From NCBI GenBank assembly GCA_905216195.1, contig CAJMSX010000011.1:6432-70431 (forward strand): a stretch of DNA of 64,000 nucleotides, written 5' to 3'. The DNA comes from an uncultured bacterium. Its GTDB lineage: Bacteria > Bacteroidota > Bacteroidia > Bacteroidales > Marinifilaceae. The translations under genes were made by a program, and so were the position numbers. Below the pieces are notes generated by a model. It worked only from the letters and a program-made list of their open reading frames with translations. It was not told the origin of the DNA and did no database searches. Of this stretch, positions 34,406-42,021 are shown in pieces (the first letter of the stretch is position 1; each line of letters starts with the position of its first letter).

Positions 34406-34972
34406 TTATAAGTTTAAAAGTTTTTCCAGTTTTTCTTTATTTTTATAAAAGTCTTCTTTGTACAAGTCGAAAGTGTAAAACTTACCTTGTGCTTCCGTTC
34501 TTGTACCTTTGATTTTCATGCCGATCATTAAATTGAATTTGATCACTTTCTTGTTGTCTTCATGACAGCCTTCCACTCCGAATTCCATTTCCCGTCCCAA
34601 TTGTTCGAAAGCGATGATCCGGGGAATCAGGGAAGAGGCCACGACCGCATTCATGTCTGTGCCCGGTTCGCATATCCACGACCCGCTGGTAAACCGGTCT
34701 TCCTGTTCCATGTGATATAAACGATTTACTCCGAACGGTTTTCCGTTTTTGTAAAAAATGAAATAATATTCCAGTCCCTGGGCTTCCCGTTGTTTATAAT
34801 TCCTGATCCATCCGATTTGTTGAGCGATATCGGAAGAAGTGGTATGAATAAAGCGGGAGAGCTGGGGATCGGTTCTCAGTTTGACAATAAATCCGGCATC
34901 TTTTTCCTCGACCAAGCGGACATGAATTCCGTAATAATCCGCTTCGAAATTTTCAGGTAATAATTTTTTCAT
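34406..34972 (-). CDS. GNAT-family N-acyltransferase
   Basis: A 188-residue GNAT protein of the RimJ/WecD/PseH kind: 'VRLVEEKDAGFIVKLRTDP' at the N-terminus, 'IRNYKQREAQGLEYYFIF', 'KPFGVNRLYHM', and 'EFGVEGCHEDNKKVIKFNLMIG' near the end. It overlaps the FdtA-like gene before it by 4 nt and is followed by the FabD-like gene, so it is a candidate for N-acylation of the 3-amino sugar made by FdtA/FdtB. Whether acetyl-CoA or the locus ACP is the donor cannot be told. Confidence 0.78.
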   Translation of the reverse strand: MKKLLPENFEADYYGIHVRLVEEKDAGFIVKLRTDPQLSRFIHTTSSDIAQQIGWIRNYKQREAQGLEYYFIFYKNGKPFGVNRLYHMEQEDRFTSGSWICEPGTDMNAVVASSLIPRIIAFEQLGREMEFGVEGCHEDNKKVIKFNLMIGMKIKGTRTEAQGKFYTFDLYKEDFYKNKEKLEKLLNL

Positions 34973-35379
34973 TTTATTTTTTTATAATCCAGATATTCCC
35001 GATAATCCCGGATATAATCTTTTTCATCATATCCGTGAGAAGCCAGGACCAGACAGATGGAGCCGGAAGAAAAACCTTGTTCGGAAGCCCAGATGCCGGG
35101 AGGGATATGTAAACCGTAGAAAGGACGGTTCAGCAGCACCGTTCGCTTATTAATCCCGTCGTCCAGGACTACTTCATAACTGCCGCTGGCTGCCACTAAA
35201 AATTGATGGCAGGCTTTGTGGGCATGGGCTCCCCGGGCTTCTCCGCCTGGAATATCGTAAGTATAGAAGACCCTTTTTATCTCGAAAGGCAAATGCTTCA
35301 TCCCTTCGATCGGCGTAATATTTCCCGAACGGTTCGTTATTTTGGGTAATTCGATGAAAGAACAGTCATAAACCGTCAT
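34969..35379 (-). CDS. fdtA: FdtA/QdtA-like dTDP-4-keto-6-deoxyhexose 3,4-ketoisomerase (copy 2)
   Basis: A 136-residue cupin of the WxcM/FdtA family: 'LPKITNRSGNITPIEG', 'YDIPGGEARGAHAHKACHQFL' region with the conserved His-x-His, 'VVLDDG' and 'GLHIPPGIWASEQGF'. It isomerises dTDP-4-keto-6-deoxyglucose to the 3-keto sugar before transamination. It is followed (4-nt overlap) by the GNAT gene. A second family member, 36453-36869, lies 1 kb upstream. Confidence 0.88.
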   Translation of the reverse strand: MTVYDCSFIELPKITNRSGNITPIEGMKHLPFEIKRVFYTYDIPGGEARGAHAHKACHQFLVAASGSYEVVLDDGINKRTVLLNRPFYGLHIPPGIWASEQGFSSGSICLVLASHGYDEKDYIRDYREYLDYKKIK

Positions 35380-35382
35380 AAA

Positions 35383-36456
35383 TCAACGTTTTAATTTGGA
35401 ATTGAAGTATTTGGTAAGGGGTAATTCTATAAGATGGTAACAGCAAATACCGCCCAGGAGTGAAAGGAAAAATGCCAGTATCAATCCGAACCAGTTCCGG
35501 ACGTCGATATGGAAATAAGCGGAACCCGCATACAGCACCCGGATTACCAGTTGATGGATCATAAAAAAACAAAAACTGGTATTTCCCAGATATACCCCTA
35601 TTTTGTGGGATAAAAATTTCGTAATCTCTCCTTCCCGGGATGTATTTTTCGAACTTACTACAAAAGTCAGGATGAGAAAAGAAAGGGGTAGCCAGTAATA
35701 GACCGCATATAAAGCGTAGCCGGGATTATTGTTCAGAAACCACAAGAGACCGGCTATAACAAGCAGCGAAGCCCCTTCCATTAAAGTCATCTCATGCCGG
35801 GGAAGGGGCCTGTTATTTTTTAAAAAAGTCGTGAAGATTTTGTATAAAAAAATACCTATGATAAAATCCACGCTCCGGAACAGGGGATTGATGTAAAAAA
35901 GCGAATGGATATAAGCTTTGGGAATGAAATACATAGCCATCAGATAAGCTGCGATCAACAACCCCAGGACAAAGCAGACCCGCTTGAACTTGCTTGTTAT
36001 AAAAAAAGGAACCAGAAGGGGAAACAATACATAAAAGAAGATTTCGTCCGACAAACACCAGGAAACGGCATTGTAGGAGAAATAAACGACTTTAAGGGGA
36101 ATCCAGCTTTGCAGCAGTAGAAGATTTATTCCTCCCAGGGCCAGGTATTCGCCGCTAATGGCTTCTTTCTGGAGAAAAGAAGTCCCTATATATAAAAACA
36201 GGGCACCCAGAAAAGTAAAGAAATGTACCGGATAAAGCCGGACGATCCTTTTCAGTAAAAAATTCTTATAGGATACTTCTTTGTGCAGTATTTTGTCGCC
36301 GTAGCTATAGGCCAGTACGAATCCGCTTAACAAAAAGAAAAACGATACGGCCAGATTTCCACCTGCGGGGAATACGGAACCACCGGAAAAACTATAGTGG
36401 TGGAGGAAAATTATTACAGCAAAAATAAACCGCCAGGAAGTTAGGGAATTTATCAT
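35383..36456 (-). CDS. Acyltransferase 3 family membrane protein (OafA-like)
   Basis: A 357-residue protein with about ten membrane segments. The N-terminus 'SLTSWRFIFAVIIFLHHYSF' is the family mark, with a conserved His, and 'FFLLSGFVLAYSYGDK' follows. No periplasmic SGNH domain is fused. These enzymes move acyl groups (usually acetyl) across the inner membrane to O-acylate glycans. It overlaps the first FdtA-like gene by 4 nt. It could O-acetylate the repeat or use another acyl group. Confidence 0.88.
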   Translation of the reverse strand: MINSLTSWRFIFAVIIFLHHYSFSGGSVFPAGGNLAVSFFFLLSGFVLAYSYGDKILHKEVSYKNFLLKRIVRLYPVHFFTFLGALFLYIGTSFLQKEAISGEYLALGGINLLLLQSWIPLKVVYFSYNAVSWCLSDEIFFYVLFPLLVPFFITSKFKRVCFVLGLLIAAYLMAMYFIPKAYIHSLFYINPLFRSVDFIIGIFLYKIFTTFLKNNRPLPRHEMTLMEGASLLVIAGLLWFLNNNPGYALYAVYYWLPLSFLILTFVVSSKNTSREGEITKFLSHKIGVYLGNTSFCFFMIHQLVIRVLYAGSAYFHIDVRNWFGLILAFFLSLLGGICCYHLIELPLTKYFNSKLKR

Positions 36457-36869
36457 ACCGTTTTCTGTATGTAAGTCAGAAAATCCTGATAATCGTAAAT
36501 ATAATCGTTTTGATTATAGGAGGTAGACGCCAGAATGAGGGCTAGGGAATTGGTGGAAAAATTTTTCATTTGTCTCCAAAGTCCCTGGGGCACATAGAGA
36601 CCGTAATACGAACGGTTCAATGAAAAAATCTTTTTTTCCTGACCGTCGTCCAGAACCACATCGAAACTTCCGGAAAGTGCAACAATAAATTCCCGGTTAT
36701 TTTTGTAAGCATGGCCTCCCCTTACTTCCCCTCCGGGTACATCGTAAATCCAGTAGGTCCTTTCAATTTTAAAAGGAATATTTTTATACTGCTCGATAAC
36801 GGATAAATTACCGCGACGGTCTAATATTTTGGGTAAATCCACGATTTTTGCTTGCTCCACCTTCATCAT
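36453..36869 (-). CDS. fdtA: FdtA/QdtA-like dTDP-4-keto-6-deoxyhexose 3,4-ketoisomerase (copy 1)
   Basis: A 138-residue cupin of the WxcM/FdtA family with 'LPKILDRRGNLSVIEQY', 'YDVPGGEVRGGHAYKNNREFI' region, 'VVLDDG' and 'GLYVPQGLWRQM'. In the metal-site stretch it has His-Ala-Tyr where copy 2 has His-Ala-His, so the second His of the pair is replaced by Tyr. FdtA and QdtA differ by small changes at the active site that set the C4 configuration, so the two copies may make Fuc3N- and Qui3N-type sugars, or one may be inactive. Confidence 0.85.
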   Translation of the reverse strand: MMKVEQAKIVDLPKILDRRGNLSVIEQYKNIPFKIERTYWIYDVPGGEVRGGHAYKNNREFIVALSGSFDVVLDDGQEKKIFSLNRSYYGLYVPQGLWRQMKNFSTNSLALILASTSYNQNDYIYDYQDFLTYIQKTV

Positions 36870-36875
36870 CGTTTC

Positions 36876-37757
36876 TTAATTCAATCCTTCTATTACTTTC
36901 AGTAAATACTGTCCATATTGGTTTTTAGCCATAGGTGAAGCTATAGCTTGCATTTTCTCTTTGCCGATCCATCCTTTCCGATAAGCGATGGCTTCCAGGC
37001 AGGCTACTTTTAATCCCTGGCGTTTTTCGATTACTTCCACGAAAATAGAGGCTTCCGCCAGGGAATCATGCGTACCGGTATCCAGCCAGGCAAACCCCCG
37101 CCCCAATAGCTGGACTTTTAAATCTCCTGCTCGCAGAAATTCCTGATTGACCGTAGTAATCTCCAATTCTCCCCGATCGGAAGGTTTGATAGTTTGGGCA
37201 ACTTTGATGACCCGATTGGGATAAAAATACAAGCCCACTACGGCATAATTCGATTTCGGATTTTTGGGTTTTTCCTCGATGCTTAAAACATTTCCTTCCC
37301 GGTCGAATTCAGCCACTCCGTAACGTTCCGGATCATTGACATAGTATCCGAATACCGTAGCTTTGTGTTCCTGTTCGGCCCGGAATACTGCTTCTTCCAG
37401 CATGGGGGTAAATCCTTGTCCGTAAAAGATATTGTCTCCCAAAACCAGACAGGCAGAGTCGTCACCGATAAACTTTTCTCCGATAATGAAAGCTTGCGCC
37501 AGACCGTCCGGACTGGGCTGTTCGGCGTATTCGAAGTGTACTCCGTAATCGGAACCGTCTCCCAGCAAACGCTCGAATCCCGGCAGATCGTGAGGCGTGG
37601 AAATGATCAAAATTTCCCGTATTCCGGCCAGCATCAGTACCGAAATGGGATAATAGATCATGGGCTTATCGTAAACGGGTAACAACTGTTTGGAAACTCC
37701 TTTGGTGATCGGATACAGACGGGTGCCCGAACCTCCGGCAAGGACAATACCTTTCAT
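36876..37757 (-). CDS. rmlA: Glucose-1-phosphate thymidylyltransferase RmlA
   Basis: A 293-residue RmlA: 'MKGIVLAGGSGTRLYPITKG', 'PVYDKPMIYYPISVLMLAGI', 'VLGDNIFYGQGF', 'EEKPKNPKSNYAVVGLYFY' and 'FAWLDTGTHDSLAEAS' are all canonical. It makes dTDP-glucose for the FdtA/FdtB pathway. It is the first structural gene of cluster A, 84 nt downstream of the left inverted repeat and 140 nt downstream of the regulator gene. RmlB and RmlC/RmlD partners are absent from the window. Confidence 0.95.
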   Translation of the reverse strand: MKGIVLAGGSGTRLYPITKGVSKQLLPVYDKPMIYYPISVLMLAGIREILIISTPHDLPGFERLLGDGSDYGVHFEYAEQPSPDGLAQAFIIGEKFIGDDSACLVLGDNIFYGQGFTPMLEEAVFRAEQEHKATVFGYYVNDPERYGVAEFDREGNVLSIEEKPKNPKSNYAVVGLYFYPNRVIKVAQTIKPSDRGELEITTVNQEFLRAGDLKVQLLGRGFAWLDTGTHDSLAEASIFVEVIEKRQGLKVACLEAIAYRKGWIGKEKMQAIASPMAKNQYGQYLLKVIEGLN

Positions 37758-37791
37758 AATAAATCTAATAAATATGAATCATTTAAGTAAG

Positions 37792-37806
37792 TTCACTTCA
37801 AGTGAA
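37792..37806. repeat. Short palindrome in the rmlA leader
   Basis: TTCACTT (37792-37798) and AAGTGAA (37800-37806) are exact inverted repeats around one C, about 35 nt before rmlA. It may be an operator or an RNA hairpin in the leader of cluster A. No counterpart was noticed before cluster B. Confidence 0.5.
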
Positions 37807-37840
37807 AACCTACCCTTTAACCAACTTAACATCAACCAAT

Positions 37841-37860
37841 AAAAACGCTCGTTTTTTTTG
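37841..37860 (+). repeat. Left inverted repeat of a probable invertible segment
   Basis: AAAAACGCTCGTTTTTTTTG, identical over 20 bases to the reverse complement of 38775-38794. The core AAAAACG-CT-CGTTTTT is itself a palindrome with a two-base centre, like crossover sites of serine recombinases. From memory, the Bacteroides fragilis Mpi repeats share the core ARACG-TW-CGT, which differs here only in the central pair. Confidence 0.85.
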
Positions 37861-37896
37861 TTAAAAAACTGGATTTATGTTCTCTGTAAAAAATAA

Positions 37897-38424
37897 TTAT
37901 TTTTTCCAGATTAAGAAGTTTTTGCTACTTTCGGAAAGATACAGTTTTTCATCTTCCGGAGAAATAAACGTGTAACAGATTTGACGGTGAGTCAGCTCTT
38001 CTGCTTTGCGAACCAACATGTTGAAATAGTCCATGTCGATATCCTGCCCGGCTATTACCAATTCGATAATTCCGGAATCTTTACCGACAGCAAAATCACC
38101 GCGGATCCACACTTTGTAAATATCACCCGTCCGTTCCACCACTTCTTCGATCACCTGGGTAATACCGCTGTGTTTTAATACCAGACTGCGGATATCCTTA
38201 AACAAAGGATGAGCCGGATTAGCCTGATATACCTTTTTATTTCCCTCTGTTTCCGAACTTAACAAACCAGCCTCTTCCAGATGGTTTAATTCTAAACGGA
38301 TAGCATTGGTCGATTCCCCGAATTCATCCGCTAATCCTCGTAAATAGGCCTTCATGGAAGAATTCAGAAAAAATTTAATAAGTAGTTTAATTCGGGTTTT
38401 AGAAGTAATTAAGCTATCTAACAT
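37897..38424 (-). CDS. Winged-helix transcriptional regulator inside the invertible segment
   Basis: A 175-residue protein. Residues 1-75 form a winged helix-turn-helix of ArsR-like type ('SKTRIKLLIKFFLN', 'ADEFGESTNAIRLELNHLEEAGLL', 'SSETEGNKKVYQAN'). The C-terminal 90 residues look like a nucleotidyltransferase-type fold without clear catalytic motif ('VWIRGDFAVGKDSGIIELVI'). Such proteins often stand first in Bacteroidota polysaccharide loci. The stop codon lies in an AT palindrome (37888-37905), and it is read in the same direction as cluster A from the promoter at 38536-38565. The target is unknown; the AAAAACG/CGTTTTT sites on both sides are candidates. Confidence 0.8.
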   Translation of the reverse strand: MLDSLITSKTRIKLLIKFFLNSSMKAYLRGLADEFGESTNAIRLELNHLEEAGLLSSETEGNKKVYQANPAHPLFKDIRSLVLKHSGITQVIEEVVERTGDIYKVWIRGDFAVGKDSGIIELVIAGQDIDMDYFNMLVRKAEELTHRQICYTFISPEDEKLYLSESSKNFLIWKK

Positions 38425-38535
38425 TTTGAAATGGAATGGCGTCCGCTATTTACAGCTTCGCCCGGTAAGTCCCATATAGTATGAAACAGAATATACTGAA
38501 AATAAAGATTTGTAACCAACCTTTATTTTGCGCAA

Positions 38536-38565
38536 CAAAATTACTCATTAAAAACATATTTCAAA
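38536..38565 (-). promoter_or_regulatory. Bacteroidota-type promoter reading towards the regulator and cluster A
   Basis: On the minus strand: TTTG (plus-strand CAAA at 38562-38565), then an 18-nt spacer, then TAATTTTG (plus-strand CAAAATTA at 38536-38543), a full match to the -7 consensus TAnnTTTG. Transcription would start about 100 nt before the regulator's start codon. Confidence 0.65.
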
Positions 38566-38774
38566 AAATTAGTATATGTTTTTTTCTGTTTTAATACTTC
38601 TCCCGCACCAAAAAAGTGGACTTATACTGAAAATCCAGATCGTTATTTTATGTAAGTATTTATTTGTCAATCCATAAGGTGGAGTGTACAGACATATGGA
38701 GTGGATAAATGAATATTTTACTCTAAATTATTTCATAAAGGGAATAATTCAAGGTGCGGTATCTCTATTTTATG

Positions 38775-38794
38775 CAAAAAAAACGAGCGTTTTT
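38775..38794 (-). repeat. Right inverted repeat of a probable invertible segment
   Basis: Reverse complement identical to 37841-37860 over 20 bases, and in opposite orientation, so recombination between the two would invert the DNA between them. It lies 116 nt before the first gene of cluster B. Confidence 0.85.
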
Positions 38795-38910
38795 TCTGGG
38801 AAGTGTCTTTTGGGATATTCTGCTTTAAATGTAAGGGCTTATCATACTAATATCTAATAATATACAGTAATATTCTGATAAGGGAATAACAAATTTAAAT
38901 CTACATTATT

Positions 38911-39927
38911 ATGTTGAACAACACATCCGTCCTCATAACCGGTGGGACAGGCTCTTTCGGGAAAAAGTTTGTAGAAACTATATTGCGGGATTATCCGAGC
39001 GTCAGACGAATTGTCATTTATTCGAGAGATGAGTTAAAGCAATTCGAGATGAAACAGAAATATCCGGAGAAGGATTATCCCCAGCTTCGTTTTTTCATTG
39101 GAGACGTTCGGGATGGCGAACGCTTAAAAAGAGCGTGCGAAGGCATAGATGTTATCATTCACGCTGCTGCTATCAAGCAGGTGGATACAGCAGAATACAA
39201 TCCGGATGAATGCGTAAAGACCAATATCCATGGAGCTCAGAACGTTATTAATGCGGCTTTGGCTACCGAAGTAAAGCATGTGGTTGCTTTGTCTACTGAT
39301 AAGGCTTGCGCCCCGATTAATTTATACGGTGCGACGAAATTATGTTCCGACAAACTCTTTGTGGCAGCAAATAATATAAAAGGAAACCGGGATTTGCGTT
39401 TTTCAGTAGTACGTTACGGGAATGTGATGGGTTCGAGAGGTTCTGTCATACCTTTTTTTATGAACAGAAAATCTACGGGAGTGCTTCCCATTACTCATGA
39501 GGAAATGACCCGGTTTAATATTTCACTTCAAGCCGGAGTCGATCTGGTGATGTTTGCCATCGGACATCATCTGGGCGGGGAAATTTTTATTCCTAAAATT
39601 CCTTCTTATAAAATCGTCGATGTAGCTAAAGCCATTGCTCCGGAGGCAAAAATGGAAATTGTCGGGATACGTCCGGGAGAAAAATTGCATGAAGAAATGA
39701 TTACACCCACAGATGCTATGAATACGATCGATTTGGGAGCTTATTATGCTATTCTTCCTTCCGTATCTTTTAACCATACCCGGGAGGATTATCTGACGCA
39801 TCATGGGGCTGTGCCCGTTGCCAGAGATTTCCATTACAGTTCCGATAAGAATACCGATTGGGAGACTGTGGAAAGTATGCGGGAAAAAATCAAGCAATAT
39901 GTTGATCCTCAATTTACTGTAGAATGA
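38911..39927 (+). CDS. pseB: UDP-GlcNAc 4,6-dehydratase (inverting), PseB
   Basis: A 338-residue soluble extended SDR. 'ITGGTGSFGKKF' is the cofactor motif; Asp130, Lys131, Tyr139 and Lys143 in 'STDKACAPINLYGATK' match the PseB/FlaA1 active site, with Tyr where the FnlA protein of cluster A has Met. It makes UDP-4-keto-6-deoxy-L-AltNAc, the first step towards pseudaminic-type acids. It opens cluster B, and the next gene overlaps it by 4 nt. Confidence 0.93.
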   Translation: MLNNTSVLITGGTGSFGKKFVETILRDYPSVRRIVIYSRDELKQFEMKQKYPEKDYPQLRFFIGDVRDGERLKRACEGIDVIIHAAAIKQVDTAEYNPDECVKTNIHGAQNVINAALATEVKHVVALSTDKACAPINLYGATKLCSDKLFVAANNIKGNRDLRFSVVRYGNVMGSRGSVIPFFMNRKSTGVLPITHEEMTRFNISLQAGVDLVMFAIGHHLGGEIFIPKIPSYKIVDVAKAIAPEAKMEIVGIRPGEKLHEEMITPTDAMNTIDLGAYYAILPSVSFNHTREDYLTHHGAVPVARDFHYSSDKNTDWETVESMREKIKQYVDPQFTVE

Positions 39928-40679
39928 AAATATTGGCGGTTACCCAGGCCAGATACGGTTCGACCCGTTTACCGGCTAAAGTGCTCAAAGAAGTAAACGG
40001 ACTAAGCTTGTTGGAGATTCACGTGAAAAGGATTCTAAAGTCCGAACTGATCTCTAAATTGATTATTGCTACAACGAAAGAACCGGGAGCCGAACATATC
40101 CTGGCTATTGCAAAAAAAGCCCAGGTCCCGGTTTTTCAGGGGTCTACCGAAGATGTGTTAGCCCGTTTTTACCAGGCGGCATTGCCTGAACAACCGGATT
40201 ATGTGGTACGTGTCACTTCGGATTGTCCACTGATTGATCCGGTAGAAATAGATCGTGTCATCCGGGCCTGTGTTTCTTCGGGAGCCGATTATGTTTCCAA
40301 TACCCTGATCCCGACTTTTCCTGACGGAGTAGATTGTGAGGTGTTTAAATTCGAAGCTCTTGAAAAAGCGTTTCTGGAAGCGACTTTAAAAAGTGACCGG
40401 GAGCATGTTACCCCTTATATCTGGAGAAATTCTTCGGTAAAAGGAGGATCTATTTTTAAATCCGGGTCCATCGAAAATCCGGAGGATTATTCGGCCTATC
40501 GGATTACGGTGGATACGCAGGAAGATTTTGAAGTCATCAAACAACTCCTCGAAGCGCTAGGCCCCGATAAATCGTGGAAAGAATATATTGATTATTTGGA
40601 CCGGCATGAGAAGATAAAAGAATTGAACGGGCATCATACCCGCAATGAAGGGTATCAAAAATCATTGTTAAACGACTAA
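39924..40679 (+). CDS. SpsF-like nucleotidyltransferase (probable CMP-nonulosonate synthetase)
   Basis: A 251-residue cytidylyltransferase-like protein: 'VTQARYGSTRLPAKVL' at the N-terminus (the nucleotide-binding loop), 'DVLARFYQAA', 'RVTSDCPLIDP' and 'PDGVDCEVFKFEAL'. SpsF-family proteins stand in for NeuA/PseF in several nonulosonic-acid and spore-coat clusters. It would activate the NeuB product as a CMP-sugar. It overlaps pseB by 4 nt and precedes the aminotransferase gene by 11 nt. Confidence 0.85.
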   Translation: MKILAVTQARYGSTRLPAKVLKEVNGLSLLEIHVKRILKSELISKLIIATTKEPGAEHILAIAKKAQVPVFQGSTEDVLARFYQAALPEQPDYVVRVTSDCPLIDPVEIDRVIRACVSSGADYVSNTLIPTFPDGVDCEVFKFEALEKAFLEATLKSDREHVTPYIWRNSSVKGGSIFKSGSIENPEDYSAYRITVDTQEDFEVIKQLLEALGPDKSWKEYIDYLDRHEKIKELNGHHTRNEGYQKSLLND

Positions 40680-40690
40680 ATTATAGTGTC

Positions 40691-41998
40691 ATGGGAACAG
40701 GACAGAAATTATACGAAAAGGCCAAGAAAATGATTCCTGGAGGAACTCAATTGTTGTCAAAACGCCCGGAACAGTTGTTGCCGGATCAATGGCCGGCTTA
40801 TTACAAAAAGGCCAGAGGGTGTGAGGTATGGGATTTGGATGATAATCACTATACCGATATGAGTTATATGGGAATTGGAGCCTGTACGTTGGGATATGCG
40901 GATGAGGATGTGGATAAGGCGGTGGTGGAGGTCGTTCATAACGGTAGCATGTGTACCTTGAATGCTCCGGAGGAAGTGGAACTGGCGGAGTTGATGATCC
41001 GACTGCATCCTTGGGCCAACATGGTACGTTATGCCCGGGGTGGAGGGGATGCGATGTCTGTTGCTGTAAGAATAGCCCGGGCCGCCACACGAAAAGATAT
41101 TATTTTATTCAGTGGTTATCATGGCTGGCATGATTGGTATTTATCGGCTAACCTGGCAGATAACAAAGCTTTGGACGGGCAGTTGTTGCCCGGCTTGAGT
41201 CCCGTAGGAGTATCCCGAAGTATGAAAGGCACTTCTTATCCTTTTTTCTATAACAATCAGGAAGAATTTATGAGGCTGATTGAGAAATACGGGGATCAGA
41301 TCGGAGGAATTGTGCTCGAAGCTATTCGGAATATCGACCCGGATAAAGAATTTTTCGAAGTTTTGCGGAAAGAGGCCGATCGGTTGAAAGTTCCTTTAAT
41401 TATAGATGAGGTTTCCAGTGGTTTCCGTTTAAATACGGGTGGAGCGCATTTGGTACTGGGATTGGAACCGGATATCGCCGTATTTGCTAAAGGGATCAGT
41501 AACGGTTACCCGATGGGTGTCGTTATCGGCAAGGAGAAATATATGGATGCAGCTCAAGATTCGTTCATCAGTAGTACATACTGGACGGAAAGAATAGGTC
41601 CGGTGGCGGCGATTGCTACCATAAAAAAAATGTTGGCCTGCCAGGTTCAGGAACATATGATCGGATGTGGTAAAAAAATACAGGCCGGCTGGACGGAATT
41701 GGCCCGTAAACACGGTTTGCAGATTCATGTGGGGAGCATTTATCCGATGAGTCATTTCGATTTTTCCGAAAAACCTTTGGTATTGAAGACCTTGTTTACT
41801 CAGGAAATGTTGAACCGGGGTTTTCTGGCTACCAATTCTTATTATGCTTGTTATGCTCATAAAGACGAGCACATCACTTCTTATCTTCATGCGGTGGACG
41901 AAGTATTTGGACTTATCGGGCAGGCAATACAGGAAGGTGATCCTGAAAAATACCTGAAAGGCCCGGTGTGTCAGGCAGGTTTTAAACGGCTTTCATAA
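40691..41998 (+). CDS. Class III aminotransferase (glutamate-1-semialdehyde aminomutase-like)
   Basis: A 435-residue PLP enzyme of fold type I, class III. 'YARGGGDAMSVAVRIARAAT', 'FSGYHGWHDWYL' and 'LIIDEVSSGFRL' are present, and the PLP lysine is Lys267 in 'AVFAKGISNGYPMG'. In the standard pseudaminic pathway this step is done by PseC, a DegT-type enzyme, so a GSAM-like enzyme here is a replacement. It may aminate the PseB product or act at another stage. Adjacent genes make nonulosonic acids, so a haem role is unlikely. Confidence 0.85.
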   Translation: MGTGQKLYEKAKKMIPGGTQLLSKRPEQLLPDQWPAYYKKARGCEVWDLDDNHYTDMSYMGIGACTLGYADEDVDKAVVEVVHNGSMCTLNAPEEVELAELMIRLHPWANMVRYARGGGDAMSVAVRIARAATRKDIILFSGYHGWHDWYLSANLADNKALDGQLLPGLSPVGVSRSMKGTSYPFFYNNQEEFMRLIEKYGDQIGGIVLEAIRNIDPDKEFFEVLRKEADRLKVPLIIDEVSSGFRLNTGGAHLVLGLEPDIAVFAKGISNGYPMGVVIGKEKYMDAAQDSFISSTYWTERIGPVAAIATIKKMLACQVQEHMIGCGKKIQAGWTELARKHGLQIHVGSIYPMSHFDFSEKPLVLKTLFTQEMLNRGFLATNSYYACYAHKDEHITSYLHAVDEVFGLIGQAIQEGDPEKYLKGPVCQAGFKRLS

Positions 41999-42021
41999 TA
42001 TTAACTTTAAACTGAAATACC

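Larger units (their letters stand above)
37841..38794. other. Probable invertible regulatory segment between clusters A and B
   Basis: A 954-bp stretch is bounded by perfect 20-bp inverted repeats and contains one regulator gene and one clear promoter, both directed to cluster A in this orientation. Cluster A starts 84 nt outside the left repeat and cluster B starts 116 nt outside the right repeat, on opposite strands. Inversion would redirect promoter and regulator to cluster B. No recombinase gene is in the window, so it would have to act from elsewhere. Confidence 0.65.
38425..38910. other. Intergenic control region between the regulator and cluster B
   Basis: A 486-nt AT-rich gene-free stretch. 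It holds the leftward promoter (38536-38565) and the right inverted repeat (38775-38794). I found no good TTTG/TAnnTTTG pair on the plus strand, neither inside the segment nor between 38795 and 38910; the nearest matches (TTATTTTG at 38523, TTTATTTG at about 38658) lack a spaced -33 element. No small gene with a convincing frame was seen. Confidence 0.6.
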
